Positions 24,400-35,053 of a DNA stretch of 64,000 nucleotides are shown here, piece after piece. The stretch lies in the NCBI GenBank assembly GCA_019614645.1, contig JABWDB010000049.1, positions 372,001 to 436,000 of the forward strand. The letters run 5' to 3'. Below the pieces are notes generated by a model. It was not told the DNA's origin and made no database searches. It saw nothing but the letters and a program-made list of their open reading frames with translations. The DNA is from Stratiolaelaps scimitus (taxonomy: Eukaryota > Arthropoda > Arachnida > Mesostigmata > Laelapidae). A program made the translations under genes and the position numbers. The stretch's first letter is position 1. Each line of letters begins with the position of its first letter.

Positions 24400-25610
24400 A
24401 TACTTGCTACGCTATAGCTGTGCCGTACCTGATGTGCGGCAGGCCGCTTAGCCTTTGGTCAAGAATGACTCCGAGGTATTTCGCCTCCCGCCTGATTTCT
24501 ATCGGGTGACCACCGAGGAAGAGGTTGATCCCCCGCGTCCTCTTCCTGCCTAGTAAGTACACTGCCTCCATCTTAGCAGGTGCAAGCTGCAGATGGTGGG
24601 AATCCATCCACTGTGCCATCCTACGCAAGGCTTCATTGGCCATGCCCTCTTGGACGTCCTCCGTTCTCGCCGTGACCATCACCGCCAGGTCATCCGCGTA
24701 AGTGAGGAGCTCGACGCCCTCCGACATACAGGTTTGCAGAACTCCGTCATAGGCAAGGTTTAAGAGTACGGGCCCGGAATCGAATCTTGGGGAAGCCGGC
24801 AGTGACGTTGTGCTTCAGGCACCGTGCGACTAGACCTCGCTCTCCCAGGTACGAGGACAGAATCCATCGAATCCCGTTGGATATTGGCTTTCTCTCTAGC
24901 GCCCTCTGATTACTCCCCAGTAAGCCATGTTAAACGCGTTGTTAACGTCCAGCAGGATGAGGAGAAAAACTCTCCGCACCCTTTGGGTTTTCCCAGATTC
25001 CTCCCTGGTTCGCCGTATGACTCGACGCAGGGCGTCCAGAGAAGACCGCCTTTTCTGGAAGCCGTACTGCGCGTCTGACAGCGCCTCTTTCTCCTCTATT
25101 TCAGCGTTCAGTCTGCCTAATATGATCTGCTAAAAGAGTTTACCCACCGTGTCAAGGAGACAAATAGGTCGGTACGCCCCGGCGCCGGTTTTTTAACCCG
25201 GCTTGGGTACCAGGATGCGGGTGCCTCCCGCCATCCCGCCTCCCGCGGCCTCCCCCCGCCTGCCGTGCAGGCACCCCTAAGGACTTCAGTGAGCCCCTCG
25301 GCAGTGATCCCTGAGCAAGCGCCGGCCTCCTCGAGGACTTCCCACCTGATGAACACGCCAAGGGCGGCCTCATTGGCTAGCGTGAGGTGGCTGTCCTTCC
25401 GTCGTTTTGAGCGGTGAGCCTCTCCTGAGCCATCCACTCCAGCAGGACCTGTGCCTCCTTGTCTCCTTGATATGTATCTGCTACCCCATGGCTCACCCCA
25501 TGGCCCACCTCCTCACCGTACGAACATGACGTGGTTAGCTGACTCTCAGCTGCTTCCCTTCTCTCCCAATCTCTCAAGACCTCTGTGCACTTCCCGTCTG
25601 TGAACAACTA
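24400..25610 (-). pseudogene. Reverse transcriptase part of the LINE
   Basis: Diagnostic blocks on the minus strand in order: YRPICLLDTVGKLFQ near 25130-25175, LSDAQYGFQKRRSSLDALR near 25010-25080, DVNNAFN near 24940, then LLTYADDLAVMV (catalytic YADD) near 24670-24710 and REAKYLGVILD near 24440-24480. The blocks fall in more than one frame, so the enzyme is not functional. The first aspartate block reads DVNNAFN, close to the usual DVxNAFN. Confidence 0.8.
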
Positions 25611-25859
25611 CTGTGATCAATAGGGTGTCTGTAGAAAGCCCCGTGTATGTAAACATGCAGTATTTATGACGCATACAGGGGGTGTACGGTGCCTTCCTTT
25701 CTGCACAGTGGTAGCTATGCCGCAGACCACATTAGTTGCCACTACTACTTAACAAATCTTATTGCGGAGATACTGCCCATAAAAGTAAATATGACTCCAC
25801 TCAGATTTGAACCTCAGACTCCACAAAACTCCCTTTTTGGTACTGCCTACCTTGTCCAC

Positions 25860-26412
25860 CACGCCATGCCCGCAGGCACCCCATGGCTCACCTGGCGCGT
25901 TGAAGTCGCCCATGATGTATACTTCCCTCCCCTCCCTCCATAGCTAACTCTCTGGCTCCATAAAAACCAGAGGCCGCAGGTTCACGTCCCGTGCCGTGAC
26001 CTATAAAAGAACTTAAGCATTTTATAGATTGCAGTTCCTTTAATAAACCAATAAAGCTTTACCTTTACCCCCTGAGTTCCCTGCGGGCGTCTCTCACCTC
26101 GCTTAAGTACGTTTTGAAGTCGTCCGTGGGTTTATTGGATGAAAAGTATAATATATGGGGATGAAGGCCCCGACCCCCTCTATGTCCACCCATGAGAATC
26201 CCTAAACTAGGATTTCTAACTACTGCCCCCTGCGCGACCCAGATGGCCGTGTCTTTGTCCCTATCCTTTATCCACCCGTTGTCATTACTCACCCGAGCAG
26301 CGCTGGGCTCCGAGGCTAAGCAGAGCTGGACGCCCTCGTCCCTGACTGTCACCTCCAGAAGGTCGCGAGCGGTCCGGGATCTGTTAAGGTTTATCTGGAG
26401 CATCCTGAACAT
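25860..26412 (-). pseudogene. Endonuclease part of the LINE, split by a SINE
   Basis: The N-terminal block MLQINLNRSRTARDLL near 26370-26412 and the block VYIMGDFNAPGEPWG near 25880-25925 are hallmarks of R1-type APE-like endonucleases (N in QxNLxRS and GDFNA). Between them lies a plus-strand SINE at 25941-26067. Confidence 0.75.
25941..26067 (+). repeat. tRNA-derived SINE nested in the LINE
   Basis: The B box GGTTCACGTCCC lies at 25979-25990. It is followed by GTGACCTATAAAAGAACTTA and AGCATTTTATAGATTGCAGT, then TCCTTTAATAAACCAATAAA, and a CTTTACCTTTAC tail. The head includes a possible anticodon-arm remnant (CTCTGG and CCAGAG). The insertion interrupts the endonuclease, so this SINE is younger than the LINE copy. 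The exact left border is uncertain. Confidence 0.7.
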
Positions 26413-26559
26413 TTATGTACATCCCCCTCCGCCCCCCATTCGGTGTACCTGTCAATCCATTCCCCCCTGGGCTCCTGCCGTTGGCCCCGGATCTTTCTCC
26501 GTGACTGTCCTGTTCTCGGGCCACATCGCACTATCTGCCTGGTGCACTTCCACCTGACA

Positions 26560-27288
26560 CACCAAGCAGGTGGGCGTCGCCGTCTGGCACCCTTTCGCTA
26601 GGTGACCAGCCTCGCCGCATCTAAAGCAGGCCCGGTGTCAATTGCCGGCCAGCGGGTATTCTCTCGCCTCGTGCCCGGCTCGCTGGAATCGGGAGCAGAC
26701 CTGCAGCCTTAACCACTCGCTGGTCCTTGCCCACCTGTGCCGATCCTGACGGTTCTCACTTCGAGCAATCTGGCCGCCACCCGAGCTGGCACCTTCGCAA
26801 CCGAGAACCATATCTGCTAGCTCGTGAGCTCCGTCAGCGGGTCTTCTCGCTCCTGCCCAGGCCGAGCACCGTCTCAAATTAAACTCCCTGGCCAGCTCGG
26901 TCTGATCCAGCAGCAGGTCCACCCCCCATAATGCGATCGACCTTGTGGGTCCCCCTGCCTTCGGTTTGTGGTCTGTCGCGACCCCTAGCTGACTCTCGAT
27001 ATTCTCCGCTAGCGGTTTCCCGATGCCCTCGGAGTGTTCCCGAACTCTGAGAATGACGTCTCCGTCCCTGCTTGAATCACCGATGGCTTCTTTCGCTAGC
27101 CCTGTCCAGTCCTTCCCAACCATGCCGACCACTAAGAAACGATATCTTTGACCCTCAGTTCGGTGTGCTCCTTCAGCAGTTAGACCTCCACTGCACCCCC
27201 ACTCCTGTGAACCGCGACTGCCCCGTCCCCCAGTCGAAGTGCCCCTGGTGCCTGTGGGAACTGCACCCCGACCTCCTTTAAAAGGCAT
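26560..27288 (-). pseudogene. Gag-like ORF1 part of the LINE with zinc knuckles
   Basis: The frame from 27288 is open for about 216 residues and includes a Cys/His region near 26640-26700 (VCSRFQRAGHEAREYPL, first knuckle degenerate). After a stop it continues as CFRCGEAGHLAKGC and CLVC, typical CCHC knuckles of R1-clade ORF1 proteins that bind element RNA. The Gly/Arg-rich N-terminal part is low complexity. Confidence 0.7.
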
Positions 27289-27290
27289 CT

Positions 27291-28316
27291 CTCATCTGCG
27301 TACGTCCCTCTTGTCACCACCACAACCCTTTGGTGTTAGTATTAACTGCTCGGTTCCCACATGTAAGCTCTCCGCGCAGCGCACTGTTTGTGGCTTGCAA
27401 GATCTCCATCACCGTCCTGGTGGTCTGCTACAGTTCATCGCACTTATCCCAGGCAAGCTGGAGACCCCTTCCAACACAAGCTGGAGTCCCCTTACATCTG
27501 AAGCAGGCCAGGTTAAATGCTCAGCCACTCTCCAAGTACGTGCATATTGTACTTGTTGCCACTTAGGTACATCTGTTATAAACGTACAATAAATAATTAC
27601 AGTATATTTCGCTAATCATCTTGATATCTTCTCGGAGACAACAGGTCTGTGTAACCCACAAATTCACTCAAGTTCTGCAAGCATATGCATGCGATACATA
27701 TCTGACAGTTTCTATAGGCAAAAATTTCGTTTCAAAAAAGCACAAACTTATACAGTCAATTCATTACGAACTTGCTTTATTTTACACGTCTATATGAGTT
27801 AATTAATAATGGCGTTTGTAAAACTGATGTCTAGTTTACGAGTGCCCGTTAGCCGTGTGGTTAGACTGCTTAATTTTTTTCTTAATTTTTGTGGGTCGGT
27901 GCCCCAAATATTTCTTGTAAACCTTAAAAAATCTATATTCTCAACCCAGGAGGTCTGACTATCATGACTATCAAATACCACAGCCTCTAATCCTCTATAT
28001 AAGGAAAAAACCCCGCGCAGAACTTCTTGTAACTGACTCGGCGAGAACAAGATTTCACTATATTTCGAATAGATGGGGGGGGGCTGACGGGGCTTGAATT
28101 ATTCAATCAGTTTGGCAACCCTAATTCACAATGCAAATTTGTCTGCTAAGGCTATCTGCTTTACATCCACGCATATTAACATATGTCACGTCAATGCCAG
28201 CCATGAAGCAGGCTATTCGCCACAGGAGAATTAAGGGTCGTCTAGCTCGTTCAATATAATAATAATAAACTATATCGCTATATATGCAAGTACACGACCG
28301 CATCGATAATACAGTA

Positions 28317-28370
<54 letters not shown>

Positions 28371-29089
28371 TCAATATATGCGTTATACGCTCTTTGCAGC
28401 TATTATACAGATGACAGAGCGAACACACCCATTCAATGGCCTACATTCAAATCGAAACACGGAGTCTTGAGCGCGGTTCTTCGCAGCCAAATGACTGTTG
28501 AACGAACATACCACCGCCCGGAGCCGCTGTAGTAGAGCTGTCTGTGTATTGTTACTGCTGCGCTGGATCTCTCACTATTGTACACACAGATTGCACACTA
28601 CTTATCAGCACTACCGATCTGCTGATTATATATAGAGTAACAAATATTCCAAGTATTATTATTGACTAGCACACTCCCTCTCTCTCTCTCACTGCACAGG
28701 TCCACACACACACACACAGTCTAATACAGACGCTTACAAGTGCACTAGAACAGGGACACTCCTCGTACACACGCACCCACACTCCTCACAAGGCATCCGT
28801 TGATGTCCTGTTTCAATTGGAGCAGTACTCTTTACACACAAGCGAGCATTGGTGACAAGTGTACGAGTGTCTCAGGGTGTGTATGTGTGTGGCGGTGATG
28901 TTCCTGTGTACAATACATGTGTGCATGTTGTGTATACCTGCACCTGTGCGCCGTGATGTGTCGCGTCCGTCTTCACTGCAACCGTCTGCCCCGACCGTGT
29001 GAAGGCCATTCAGACTCGTTGTAATCTGCGTCGACGGCGTGAATGCGGCTACGCGGCGAGAGATGTCGATAGAGGTTCCCTGCACGGTC
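27291..29089. other. Intergenic region
   Basis: No supported gene. It contains a long (TA)n at 28318-28368 and CA runs at about 28700-28720. A stretch after 27560 is AT-rich and featureless. Confidence 0.4.
28318..28368. repeat. (TA)n microsatellite, about 25 units
   Basis: Uninterrupted TA dinucleotides. Confidence 0.95.
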
Positions 29090-29673
29090 GCAGCTGAAGC
29101 CGCAGGGGCTCGCCCTCAACGAGCGCTAGGCTGTGGAAGCGAGTTTCCGACTAAAGCGCGGTAGTCATAGCGACGCCCTGGCGCAAGTAGGCTGCTGCCA
29201 CACCGGCGGGACCTGCTAGCAGCAGCAGCTGCGGCGGCGGCGGCAGCAGGCGAAGGAGATGTGAAGACGTGGCTCGCCCGCATCGGCTCACCTCAACGGC
29301 GGCAAAACGCAGTCCCTGCCAACCTGATCGGCCAAGTGACGGACGAACGCACTCACGAACTCTCACGGACGGCAAGACACGGAGACGGCCTCTCAATGGC
29401 AGACTCCACAGGTTGAGGTATAGGGGGGCAACTAACTGGACGACAAAAGTCAGTCGAGGTTCGCCATTGGCCGAGACAGGAGCGAGCACACCTCGCTCTT
29501 ATAGACTCAACCAAGGTAGAGAATTGTAGCTCTACTGCTACGGGTCTGCCGATCGGTCGCGTTGTCGATTAGGTGTTGCGACGCGTTTGCTCTGCTTGCT
29601 GGCTGGCTGGCTAACTGGCGTTGAGTATTTCGGATTATCACTATTGAATAATTAAAGGAATAATTGTTACACG
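29090..29673 (+). promoter_or_regulatory. GC-rich upstream region of nanos copy B
   Basis: The stretch just before the copy B start codon is CpG- and GC-rich against an AT-rich background, with a GCGGCGGCGGCGGCAGCAGG-type segment near 29230-29250. An in-frame TAA at 29653-29655 lies just upstream of the ATG at 29674. It probably holds the promoter and 5' UTR, but no clear TATA box or initiator was found. Confidence 0.35.
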
Positions 29674-30952
29674 ATGTGGTCCTTCAGCTCAATGTCTTCG
29701 GCTCGAGACCCGTGGCACGGTGGCCTCAATCGCGAACACGGCCCATCTATACAAACTCATGTGGTATCACAGACGCCTCCAGTCGCTCAGGTCGCCCCAG
29801 TCATGGCGCCGCAGATAGCAGCCTCCTCAATGCACCATTCCCAAGGACCTCGGGTAGCCGTGGTGGCTCCCGAGCCTTGTAGGTCATCGACTGTAGCCAT
29901 GGAAAAGCACTTAGATTCTGATAATAAGTGGGCACCTCCTGATTTACGTGAGGATGCATTCTCGCTGAAGCGATGGCCGATCGAAGAACCGATGCAACAG
30001 ACCAATACGAGAAGTTCGACGTCATCTCGATCCGACTCAGCTTTCAGATTTTCGCAAAATAGTAAGTTGAGTATCACACGAATTACTGTGCAAAATATTG
30101 ATATGATGACAGAATACGGCTGTGATGACTTTGACAATTTACTATACTCGGTTCGTGGAGAACGGGGCAGACAAATTGGAAGAGTTAGCTCGCTTATCTG
30201 AATGGTACCCTTGTTATAGTATTTAATACACCGGAGGCCAACCCCAAAATTGTTATCGTTCACTCTTGTTTCTTCATCAGATTTATATATATATATATAT
30301 ATATATAAGAAATTATATAAGAAGAAGTTAACTACAAATTCATGAATCCACATTTGCGACAACCCACAATTTACTATTGTGCATTGTTGAGAAAGCACGT
30401 TGATAACAACAAGTGCAACTACTGCTGCTGCGAATTTTGGTACGAAATTATTGTCTGCGGTATTCTTAGCCAAACGATCGAACGGAGGCATAATAAAGCA
30501 TCCTGTCCTAAATTATGTTTGTTAGTTCTCTCAGCAAAGTCTTTTCGTCTGACAAATTCTAATCCGGTGAGGCTCATTCGATTTCCTCCTGTGTGCTTTC
30601 GTGACATTGTTGTAATGTAGTATTATACCACATTGCCGAGAATAGACCAAGTTGCTCTTCCATTACGTTATAACAATGCCAACAATAGATCTATATCTTC
30701 TAGAAATTGTTCTTCTACAAACACTGCATAGCCATGTATTTAAAACATCCTCCACATCCCTCTACCCAGTGCAACCTCACGCCCACCCCCAAACCTACCA
30801 GCAGCACTATTCAATTGTGTTTCAATTGAGCTATTCGATTGTGTCTCAAAACCTATTACGAAGTCTACGATTGCATTTAAGAGGCTACAACTATTGCGGC
30901 AGAGAAAGCGAACCAGGTTCGTCTATTTCATTTGCTGTGAGGCAAAGAGGCG

Positions 30953-30988
<36 letters not shown>

Positions 30989-33449
30989 CAATCTTTGAAC
31001 GAGAAGGTCTATGTTCTGTCATCCGTTAATCGATATACGCCCTTCAGCCATAGCCCGAGAGAATCTCGTCGTCGGAATTTTTCGTTGATGTGCACTCTAG
31101 GCGTACGTATATGTCATGCGCAATATTCATGCGAGTACAGATAATGATCGCGGCTGCTGTCCTCCGCGATGTGGTTTTATGAAAATCGTAATTTCTCACA
31201 ATAGACAAATAAGCTTTTACCTTTGAAGGCTATTTATATATAGTCCTACAGCAATCGAACCTTGGTGCTTAGATAGCTCTCGTCATCGAATTCCCTCATA
31301 TCTGGCATATCATGACAAGGGCGTTGGGCAGCTTTGCAAGCAAAACACCTCCTCGCTTATACAGAGAAATGCCCCAGGCATTAGTTCGCGCTTCTTTCGG
31401 CCGTTTTGTGGTGTCACATGTGCAAACATTGGCCGAAGCCACCCAAGAAGAGTACTCTAGCAATGACATTTTCAGCTGACTTATCAAACAAATCCCATAT
31501 CTGCTGTTACACCTCAACTGTGCTTTCGTTTCGTACTAAGGCGTAAGCGAACATGCCAAACACTCATAACGATTAGTAGCAAAACTGTTTGAAGATTATT
31601 TCAGTTTATTTTATATTCGCGTGCTAAAATGCCTGGATCCATATGGCAATCAAAAGCAGTCAAAAATGATTTGTCAGTCAAATGTTGCCCAGCTGGGTTT
31701 TCTTGATGGACAAATGGCTATTGCCACCGCATTCGCTGGACGGGCCATCATGTTTTTTTGACTGAAGGTAAACTAAATCCAAAAACACAACCTCATAGCT
31801 CAATTTACAAGGATCCCGAATGACAGTAGAATCTCATTATTTTATCGTATATTTTAATGAGAACTTAAGCGTTTGTACAATTGCCATTCCGCAAAATAAA
31901 CGAAATATAGGTCATATTATCTAAGCACGATTTTCTATTGACGCGTCGTTTGCTCATTTCACCCGTCACTGCATCATAAACAAATATCTCAATTATTATA
32001 TTCCAGCAATTCCAACAGGTAGGTATCTGGATCCGTGCTCGGGCCATCATACTTAACCATTAGCGTTTCTCGTTTTTTTTTTATTAGCTTCACCTGCTCC
32101 GCACTCAGCTCCACCAATTGGTGACGCGATTGACACGTCAACGGCAAGCGGCCCCGGGGGTATGCACGTTATTCTGAGATCGCCATGGTCTCCGCAGCAG
32201 AGTGACGACCCTCTTCGTGGTTTTCGAGCCAGTATACAGAGTAGCGAATTGTCGAAATTCGCTGATTCCAGCCTAGCCGGCCAGATTGGCCAACTGCGCT
32301 TGTACTCACAAGGGCCACGCAATAATAACTCGAATGATAACAGCAATGGCAACGCGAATAACAGAAGTAGTGATAGCCGAGCAGATCTCAACAAACATAG
32401 AGGTGAGCAATGGTAGTTATCCCGTTCACAGACGAATCTTCTGCTCACGGTTTACGGATAGTGCCACAGGGTCCGCAAGGCAATTATTCTCTTCGTAGGA
32501 ATAATAATAATAATGTGCTAATGTGCTCACTTCATAAGGTTTGCAATAAACATCAGCTAAACGAAGCCTGCATACATACTCATCGGACTTCGGCACTTTA
32601 TGGTCTTGTATACTTTTATCTTCGCTCGTATGAATACGTCCATGACTGCGGCTAGTGGCAAGTGTATGGGACTGGCTCAAGAATCAATGATTGCCTATAA
32701 ACTAGAAATAATTAGGTTTGTGTGTACAACATGAGTGTCTTATACCAGCTACAACAAATTTTTACTGGTCGAATTGCTCAATGCTGCGCAGACTCGCTGT
32801 CTTACGGCTCCACAGATTCACTGGAGTTCGCCGCAGCTCCCCAGACAACATGGAGCGCCGTAGTACAGAAGAACCCTCGGCCGATGAGGCAGCAGAACAA
32901 CCGCGGTCCTCGGCCGTCCAAAACTGTTACTGTTACGCTGGCCGCCTGTTGCGCCACGCCGAAGCTCAAGCTCACCTGTTCCTGCTGTAATGAAGAATCG
33001 TTTGTCAAGGTTAGATGACAATTTAAGTTCATATGCTGTCATATTTTGACAAGATCAGCTTGGTCGTATTCTAGTAAAGAGAACATCCAACGTTTGTTAT
33101 TATTATTATTATATTAATAATAATAACAAAATGGGGGATCAATGAACAGCTCCTATACCGTTGTCATAACATTCAAATACCTGTCGTTGATTCTAAACTT
33201 GTAAAGCGTAACATTTAATAAAGACGCAGAGTAGAGTATGATCTTAGCTTTTAGACGATTCGTGATCAGATCGTTGCACAGCTACTTAGTTGTTTCAAGG
33301 GCATAGTCGACTCGATTCCTTTGTGACTGATCTTAGTTTCTCTAGGAGTTTTACTCTAGCCTACCGGAGTATCTCGTGGTATCCCTGTGTGCATTTATCG
33401 AGCCACAACAATGAAAACAATGGATCTGTCCAATATGCGTGCGTCATTG

Positions 33450-33480
<31 letters not shown>

Positions 33481-35053
33481 GGTGTGTGTGTGTGTAATAT
33501 GTTACGCCCTTCGTAGACTTACTGCTGCATGTAATCATGTCCTGGTGTATCTGTCGGCGGCTTGACCACTATAGCGACTACCTACACGTTACCAGCTAAC
33601 GTCTTAATACGACTCTATTCCCGCGCTTAATAATACATAGTTGTATCGATTGATGATGGCATTCGGAAAGAGAACACAGGTGGCGCATACAAGCGCATAC
33701 ACAAATACATTCATCAATTCATCCATCCATCAATTTCCATCTCAGGCGCAAGATGTGCGACCCAACCTGGCTATTAGCTTCATCACAGAAAATCATAACC
33801 GGCCATAAACTCGCGTGTGGCGCAACGCTGCAGGAATGAGATGGTAGGGCAACGAGGGGCTATCCACACACACACACACACACATTGTGTACTCGTAGTA
33901 GAAGATCCGTAACGTCACATGTGCCTAACAATAGTTTCTATTATACACATTTATAGAAATATAGAATAGTATATATATATATATATATATATATAGAACA
34001 TAATATAACGACTCGGCGTGACGTGAGAACTGACATTGCGATATCCACGCATTGATTTTCCTATTTTATTTCTCTTCTCCTGTCCGATACCTACACAGCG
34101 TTGCGACGAATTTGAATACTGTCTAGGTGCATTTCTGAAGTTTACTTTTACCATTTTTGCTATTCGACGCATGCTGTAAAGAATACTCGTGCAAATATGA
34201 GTTAAAATATTTTGATATCTTTGAAGAACGTACCAGACTGACTGATGTGAAAATATATATATACTTTTTTATGGGAGAGTGCCATATCTGAGGACAACGC
34301 TGCAAACAAAAATAGCGGTAAAAACAATGTCACCAGTTCACTGGACGATCGATGCACGGAGACGATGACCCGGTAACGACAAACGTCTCTAACCTACACC
34401 CACGTCTACTTTTTAGGTAGAGCATGTGGGGTATATGAAGGTCCATCTCCACGCTCTACAAACCTGAGCATGTAGCGCTCGTAGCTTTTAGAACCTCTAC
34501 TCTGCGCTATGATCGAATTAGCTGTGCTTGTTCGTGTCAGGTATTCTTCAATCGTTCATGTCCGTTAATACATGAGCAAAAACAAACCATCCAGTAAATA
34601 GAACGCATATTAATAATGCCTATTAGGGACAAGGAATGAATGAAGTTGCTGTCCATTTTTATTCATATGAATAACTGTTTGCGACTCGTCAGGGCTGTAT
34701 AAGATTTAAAAGCGTCGTTCAGTCTGTCTGAATTGACACTGAGCCTCGACTGGGAAATATCACTGAGAATTTAGTTGGTACTGTGCTGCCATTCTGATTC
34801 ACAGGTTAAAGAGGAATTAAGGCCGCGCGTCATTCCCGTGGCGACATCGCAGCTTGGCTTCTGTCGATTCTGTCAATCGAACGGCGATCCTGCTGAAGTC
34901 TATCAGGGTCACTCACTTCGTTCGGATGATGGTAAAGTGACCTGTCCCGTACTGCGCGAGTACAATTGCCCGATCTGCAATAACGGGGGTGGCGATTTCG
35001 CCCACACGATCAAGTACTGCCCATTGGCGCGTAAGGCTAAACCTACTCATTAA
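29674..35053 (+). CDS. nanos: Nanos-family zinc-finger protein, copy B (complete)
   Basis: Four exons, 29674-30061, 32088-32402, 32792-33009 and 34805-35053, join in phases 1, 1 and 0 to give 389 residues. Donors are GTAAGT, GTGAGC and GTTAGA. Nanos represses translation of maternal and germline mRNAs with Pumilio and the CCR4-NOT deadenylase. The N-terminal 300 residues are low complexity (Ser, Gln, Asn, Pro), as usual for the family, with the motif DPLRGFRASIQSS shared with copy A. Before the zinc finger is a cysteine cluster (ACCATP, then TCSCCNE). The C-terminal zinc finger is complete: Cys327 and Cys330 (CRFC), His343, Cys354 (TCPVL), then Cys362 and Cys365 (CPIC), His374 (AHTIKYC) and Cys379. 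ATG 29674 is the first Met after an in-frame stop. Introns contain TA repeats and a SINE fragment. The acceptor of exon 3 was chosen because it restores phase and matches copy A. Confidence 0.9.
30283..30307. repeat. (TA)n microsatellite in nanos B intron 1
   Basis: A short uninterrupted TA run; a second one lies at about 30956-30983 in the same intron. Confidence 0.9.
31859..31903 (+). repeat. SINE fragment in nanos B intron 1
   Basis: GAGAACTTAAGCGTTTGTAC, then AATTGCCATTCC and AAATAAACG, resembles the conserved 3' body of the SINE family with several changes. The tail is absent. Confidence 0.45.
33450..33480. repeat. (TA)n microsatellite in nanos B intron 3
   Basis: A TA run followed by GTGTGTGTGT; another TA run lies at about 33970-33995 in the same intron. 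Confidence 0.9.

Larger units (their letters stand above)
24030..27290 (-). mobile_element. Degenerate R1-like non-LTR retrotransposon
   Basis: On the minus strand the order is that of an R1-clade LINE. First come gag-like zinc knuckles (26560-27290), then an apurinic-type endonuclease (about 25860-26412), and then a reverse transcriptase (about 24400-25610). Base composition is clearly more GC-rich than the flanks. Stops and frameshifts are spread through all parts, and a SINE interrupts the endonuclease. The 3' limit near 24030 is approximate. Confidence 0.8.

Noticed and set aside
29787..30491. A 234-codon minus-strand frame
   Set aside because: It overlaps exon 1 of nanos copy B on the other strand and runs through a TA repeat; no motif and no splice partners.
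32722..33010. A longer exon 3 for nanos copy B starting at the acceptor near 32715
   Set aside because: It puts exon 3 out of phase with exon 2; the acceptor at 32791 restores phase and matches copy A.
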